Assembly (NCBI GenBank): GCA_031550615.1 | Contig: JAVBOL010000003.1 | Span: 135,921 to 199,920 of the forward strand | Source: JAVBOW01 sp031550615 | GTDB lineage: Bacteria > Bacteroidota > Bacteroidia > Bacteroidales > Rikenellaceae | Direction: 5' to 3' | Length of the DNA: 64,000 nt | Shown: positions 60,996-64,000 of the stretch, piece by piece | How the letters are laid out: the number at the start of each line of letters is the position of its first letter | Numbering within the stretch: the stretch's first letter is position 1 | Translations under genes and position numbers: made by a program | Notes under the pieces: generated by a model | The model's input: only the letters and a program-made list of their open reading frames with translations | Told to the model about the DNA's origin: nothing | Databases searched by the model: none

Positions 60996-61988
60996 ATGTA
61001 TTACAACTGGATCAATATAGCTAAGGGGCTGGGGGCTGTCGCGGTGGTTTTATACCATACGTGGTCTTTCGAGCCGCTGTCGCTGGTGCGCATGCCGTTG
61101 TTCTTTTTCCTTAGCGGCTACCTTTTCAAGCCGGCGCCCGAAAAGGAGTATTTCATACGCAAGAGCGGGCACCTGCTGGTGCCTTACCTGTTTTTCCTGG
61201 CGGCTATTTTCGCCCCTTTCGCCATATCGGAGCTCATAGAAAAGCCTTACCACAGTGAATGGAAATACATCAGGGGGGCGCTGATGGGCGGCAACTACCT
61301 GCCCATGTCCATCGCTTGCGCATTCTGGTTCCCCACCTGCCTTTTCATCGCGCAACAGATATACAACCATATATATAACCGCCACCGCAAGCAACTCATA
61401 CCCATACTGTGCCTGTCGCTCGCGCTGGCATATGCCAACGACGCATGGTGCGGGGAGCTCTACCTGCCCTGGGGAGCAAACGTCGCCCTGTACGCCCTGC
61501 CTCTTATATGGATGGGGCACATGATGCGCACACACCAGGGAGCGCTCGACAGGATCACGTTGCGCTACGGGTGGCTCATGGTCGCGGGGGCGGCAGCGGC
61601 GGTCGCGGCGGCAGCCATCTTCCCGCTTAAGATCGACCTGAAACACAACGATTACGGCATCCCGCTGCTGTCGATGGCGTGCAGCGTTGTGGGCATATTG
61701 GGCGCGATATCGCTTACGCGCGTCATAGAACGCCACCTGCCGCACACCTCGACCGCGCTGGGGATCGTGGGCCGAGCCTCGATGCTGGTTATGTACCTGC
61801 ACATGGCCATACGCACGCTCGTCGAGGACGCCGGCGTGAAGGCCACCTCGCCGCTATGCATCGCCGCCCAGATCGCCATCCCGGTAGCCGTGCTTCTTAT
61901 CTGCGACCGCTTCGAGCTGACGCGGCGGCTGATGATCGGGACGGCCAAACCGCAGACCGCTGGAATATTCCATACCAAAACGATATGA
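60996..61988 (+). CDS. Acyltransferase family 3 membrane protein
   Basis: A 330-residue inner-membrane protein: YYNWINIAKGLGAVAVVLYHTWS is the AT3 start (first 24 residues) with the catalytic His, then about ten membrane segments. Unlike the three AT3 genes in the capsule locus it has high GC, so it is probably a resident gene. It overlaps the hydrolase gene after it by 4 bases. Confidence 0.87.
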   Translation: MYYNWINIAKGLGAVAVVLYHTWSFEPLSLVRMPLFFFLSGYLFKPAPEKEYFIRKSGHLLVPYLFFLAAIFAPFAISELIEKPYHSEWKYIRGALMGGNYLPMSIACAFWFPTCLFIAQQIYNHIYNRHRKQLIPILCLSLALAYANDAWCGELYLPWGANVALYALPLIWMGHMMRTHQGALDRITLRYGWLMVAGAAAAVAAAAIFPLKIDLKHNDYGIPLLSMACSVVGILGAISLTRVIERHLPHTSTALGIVGRASMLVMYLHMAIRTLVEDAGVKATSPLCIAAQIAIPVAVLLICDRFELTRRLMIGTAKPQTAGIFHTKTI

Positions 61989-62647
61989 ATATAAAGACAT
62001 TCACCCTCAACCCTTTCGGCGAAAACACCTACCTGGTGTGGGACGCCACCGGGGAGTGCATAGTAATTGACGACGGCGCGTATTCCGCGCCCGAGAAACG
62101 CCGCCTGGCGGAATTCATCCGCGAGAACGGGCTGAAACCCGTAATGGCCGTCAACACCCACGGCCACGTCGACCACATGCTCGGCGTGGAGGGGTTCAAA
62201 AGCGAATTCGGCGTGCCCTTCGCGCTGCATCCACAGGACGGTTTTCTGGTCGACTCTGCGGCTACCCACGGGGCGATATACGGCTTCGAGGTGGGCGGGA
62301 TCCCCGCGCGCGAGATAGACCTGGCGGACGGCGGCGCGGTACGTTTCGGGCAGAGCGAACTCAAGGTCATACACACTCCGGGACACACCCCGGGGCATGT
62401 GTGCCTTTTCGACGCCGCAGATCGCAAGCTCTTTACCGGCGACACGCTTTTCCGCGAGAGCATCGGGCGCACCGACCTGCCCGGCGGCGATTACAGCTGG
62501 ATAATGCGCTCGATATTGGATAAAATATTACCTTTGGGTGGCGACGTGGAGATTTTCCCGGGACACGGCCCCGCAAGCACCCTGGGACACGAGGCGCTTT
62601 ACAATCCTTTCATCACCGAGGTGATGCAGGGCGAGGTTTCATGCTAA
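61985..62647 (+). CDS. Metallo-beta-lactamase fold hydrolase, glyoxalase II-like
   Basis: A 220-residue zinc hydrolase. The metal site is THGHVDHMLG (His59, His61, Asp63, His64), then HTPGHTPGHV, FTGDTLF and FPGHGP. The family includes hydroxyacylglutathione hydrolase-like and persulfide dioxygenase-like enzymes; its short C-terminus speaks for a small thioester hydrolase. The start at 61985 is set by the ATGA overlap with the acyltransferase stop; the long in-frame extension upstream lies inside that gene. Confidence 0.92.
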   Translation: MNIKTFTLNPFGENTYLVWDATGECIVIDDGAYSAPEKRRLAEFIRENGLKPVMAVNTHGHVDHMLGVEGFKSEFGVPFALHPQDGFLVDSAATHGAIYGFEVGGIPAREIDLADGGAVRFGQSELKVIHTPGHTPGHVCLFDAADRKLFTGDTLFRESIGRTDLPGGDYSWIMRSILDKILPLGGDVEIFPGHGPASTLGHEALYNPFITEVMQGEVSC

Positions 62648-62659
62648 AACTCTAATACT

Positions 62660-62860
62660 ATGGAGGCAATAGGTGCTTTTCTTGCGGCTAACGCCGTACT
62701 CCTTATAATGATCCTGTGCTGGGAGGTTCTCTGGAAACTCATGGCCATGTGGCGCGCGGCGCGCAAAAGGCAGCCCGTGTGGTTCGTGTTGCTGGCCGTA
62801 CTGAATACCGGCGGTATCCTGCCTATACTATACCTTATATTTACACGCCGTGAGGATTGA
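62660..62860 (+). CDS. Small two-helix membrane protein (DUF5652-like)
   Basis: A 66-residue protein with two membrane segments (FLAANAVLLIMILCWEVLW and VWFVLLAVLNTGGILPILYLIF) joined by a basic loop (MWRAARKRQ). This two-helix plan with a PVWF..L..N..GILPI.YL pattern is that of the small DUF5652 proteins. Function unknown. Its end overlaps the GTG start of trmD by 11 bases. Confidence 0.8.
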   Translation: MEAIGAFLAANAVLLIMILCWEVLWKLMAMWRAARKRQPVWFVLLAVLNTGGILPILYLIFTRRED

Positions 62861-63527
62861 CATTCTGACCGTCGTCCCCGAGCTTCTGGCCTCACCCCTT
62901 AACGAGTCGATACTGCGCCGCGCTCAACAGGCGGGCGTGGTCGAGATCGCCGTACACAACATCCGCGACTGGGCGGAAGGCAAGCACCGCCAGGTGGACG
63001 ACTACCCTTTCGGCGGCGAGGCGGGCATGGTGATGACCCCCGGGCCGATATTCCGTTGCATCGAGGAGCTGAAAAGCCAGCGCACCTACGACGAGGTGAT
63101 CTACACCTCGCCCGACGGGGTGCAATACAACCAGGGCGAGGCCAACCGGCTATCGCTGCTGGGCAATATCATAATCCTGTGCGGCCACTACAAGGGCGTG
63201 GACTACCGTATCCGCGAGCACCTTATCACGCGCGAGATATCGATAGGCGATTACGTCCTCACGGGGGGCGAACTGGCCGCCGCAGTGATCGCCGACAGCG
63301 TGGTGCGCCTGCTGCCAGGGGCGATAGGCGACGAGGCGTCGGCCCTAACGGACTGTTTCCAGGACAACCTGCTCGCCCCGCCGGTCTACACCCGCCCTGC
63401 GGAGTTCAAAGGCTGGCCCGTTCCCGACGTGCTGCTTTCGGGCAATGCCGCCGAGATATCGCGCTGGCAGCAGGAGCAGGCCGAGGAGCGCACCGAACGT
63501 TTGCGGCCGGATTTATTGGAGAAATAA
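62850..63527 (+). CDS. trmD: tRNA (guanine-N1)-methyltransferase
   Basis: A 225-residue SPOUT enzyme that methylates G37 of tRNA with SAM and so keeps the reading frame. Knot motifs: LLGNIIILCGHYKGVDYRIRE, EISIGDYVLTGGELAA and LLPGAIGDEASA. The start is GTG at 62850, overlapping the small membrane gene; translation is probably coupled. The stop shares one base with the next ATG (TAATG). Confidence 0.97.
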   Translation: MRIDILTVVPELLASPLNESILRRAQQAGVVEIAVHNIRDWAEGKHRQVDDYPFGGEAGMVMTPGPIFRCIEELKSQRTYDEVIYTSPDGVQYNQGEANRLSLLGNIIILCGHYKGVDYRIREHLITREISIGDYVLTGGELAAAVIADSVVRLLPGAIGDEASALTDCFQDNLLAPPVYTRPAEFKGWPVPDVLLSGNAAEISRWQQEQAEERTERLRPDLLEK

Positions 63528-64000
63528 TGAAGATCATCTGCATAGGGCGTAATTACGCCGACCACGTGAAAGAGCTGCACGACGGGGGCAAGGTGCCCTC
63601 GGAGCCGATTTTTTTCATGAAGCCCGATACGGCGCTGCTGCGCAATAACGACCCTTTTTACCTGCCGTCCTTTAGCAATGAAGTGCATTACGAAACGGAG
63701 TTGGTGGTGCGCATAAACCGCGTGGGGCGCCATATACAGGAGCGTTTCGCCAGGCGTTGCTACGACGAGGTGGGGTTGGGGATCGATTTTACGGCCCGCG
63801 ACCTGCAGCGCCGTTGCATCGCCGAGGGGCTGCCGTGGGAGATATGCAAAAGTTTCGACCGCTCGGCGGCGGTATCCCCGCATTTTTTGAAGCTGGACGA
63901 TCTGGGCGGCGATGCGGGCAAACTGCATTTCGAAATGGAGCTCAACGGCCAGATGCGGCAGCGGGGGGACACGTCGCAGATGATATTCGGGATAGACAGG
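63527..64000 (+). CDS. Fumarylacetoacetate hydrolase family protein (3' truncated)
   Basis: The first 158 residues are present; the gene leaves the window. MKIICIGRNYADHVKEL, PIFFMKPDTALL and YETELVVRINRVGR followed by GLGIDFTARDLQ carry the FAH-fold pattern with the metal-binding acids (HYETEL). Family members split C-C bonds of acylpyruvates or decarboxylate oxaloacetate. It shares one base with the trmD stop. Confidence 0.9.
   Translation, partial: MKIICIGRNYADHVKELHDGGKVPSEPIFFMKPDTALLRNNDPFYLPSFSNEVHYETELVVRINRVGRHIQERFARRCYDEVGLGIDFTARDLQRRCIAEGLPWEICKSFDRSAAVSPHFLKLDDLGGDAGKLHFEMELNGQMRQRGDTSQMIFGIDR

Noticed and set aside
1..64000. CRISPR array, insertion sequence or rRNA operon
   Set aside because: No regularly spaced repeats, transposase motifs, terminal inverted repeats or rRNA sequence were seen.

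Overview
This window is a stretch of Bacteroidota chromosome, most likely a gut Rikenellaceae such as Alistipes (taxonomy is inference). The evidence is the repeated -7 element TAnnTTTG in front of genes, the near absence of Shine-Dalgarno sites, a NusG-like UpxY antiterminator heading a capsule operon, Bacteroidota protein families (two-domain zinc metalloprotease, GH115, FtsE of the Bacteroidota type, type B L31), and a high-GC housekeeping background broken by AT-richer accessory segments.

Layout. 1-3522: end of an ABC-F ATPase, a DEAD-box RNA helicase and NADP-type glutamate dehydrogenase. 3613-6603: a receiver-domain/PEP-pyruvate-binding fusion protein. 6652-11114: an AT-richer accessory stretch with a lipoprotein carrying a candidate cysteine hydrolase domain, a co-transcribed exported partner, a beta-barrel protein, an exported YhcH-family protein and a glycosyltransferase, ending at an initiator tRNA. 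11347-16243: a five-gene operon of heterodisulfide-reductase-like redox proteins, divergent from a GltD-like flavoprotein. 17740-25582: PiT phosphate transporter with its DUF47 partner, a zinc metalloprotease, a flavin reductase, gyrB and ftsE. 25652-31229: a fucosyltransferase-like protein, tmRNA, a GH115 glycosidase, an unknown membrane protein and a CYTH enzyme. 31329-58897: one 27.5 kb Wzx/Wzy-type polysaccharide locus on the minus strand. 59286-64000: small envelope proteins, L31, an acyltransferase, a glyoxalase-II-like hydrolase, a small membrane protein, trmD and the start of a fumarylacetoacetate hydrolase family gene.

How the polysaccharide genes fit together. A single promoter-like box and a leader of about 200 nt precede upxY. 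It is followed by the initiating phosphosugar transferase, the Wza exporter and the Wzc kinase. Next come three dTDP-sugar genes (rfbA, rfbC, rfbB; no rfbD), the Wzx flippase, then eight glycosyltransferase-like genes interleaved with the Wzy polymerase, three acyltransferases, a COG5610-type HAD protein and two kinase-like proteins. A CpsB-type phosphatase closes the operon and could reverse Wzc phosphorylation. Most junctions overlap or are only a few bases apart, so the locus is probably one transcript. The middle (about 36.5-51.4 kb) is clearly AT-richer than the ends, as expected for exchanged serotype-specific genes.

Strongest candidates for something undescribed: the lipoprotein plus exported partner at 6652-8672 (toxin/immunity-like arrangement), the Hdr-like operon in a non-methanogen at 11347-16243, and the receiver-PEP/pyruvate-binding fusion at 3613-6603.
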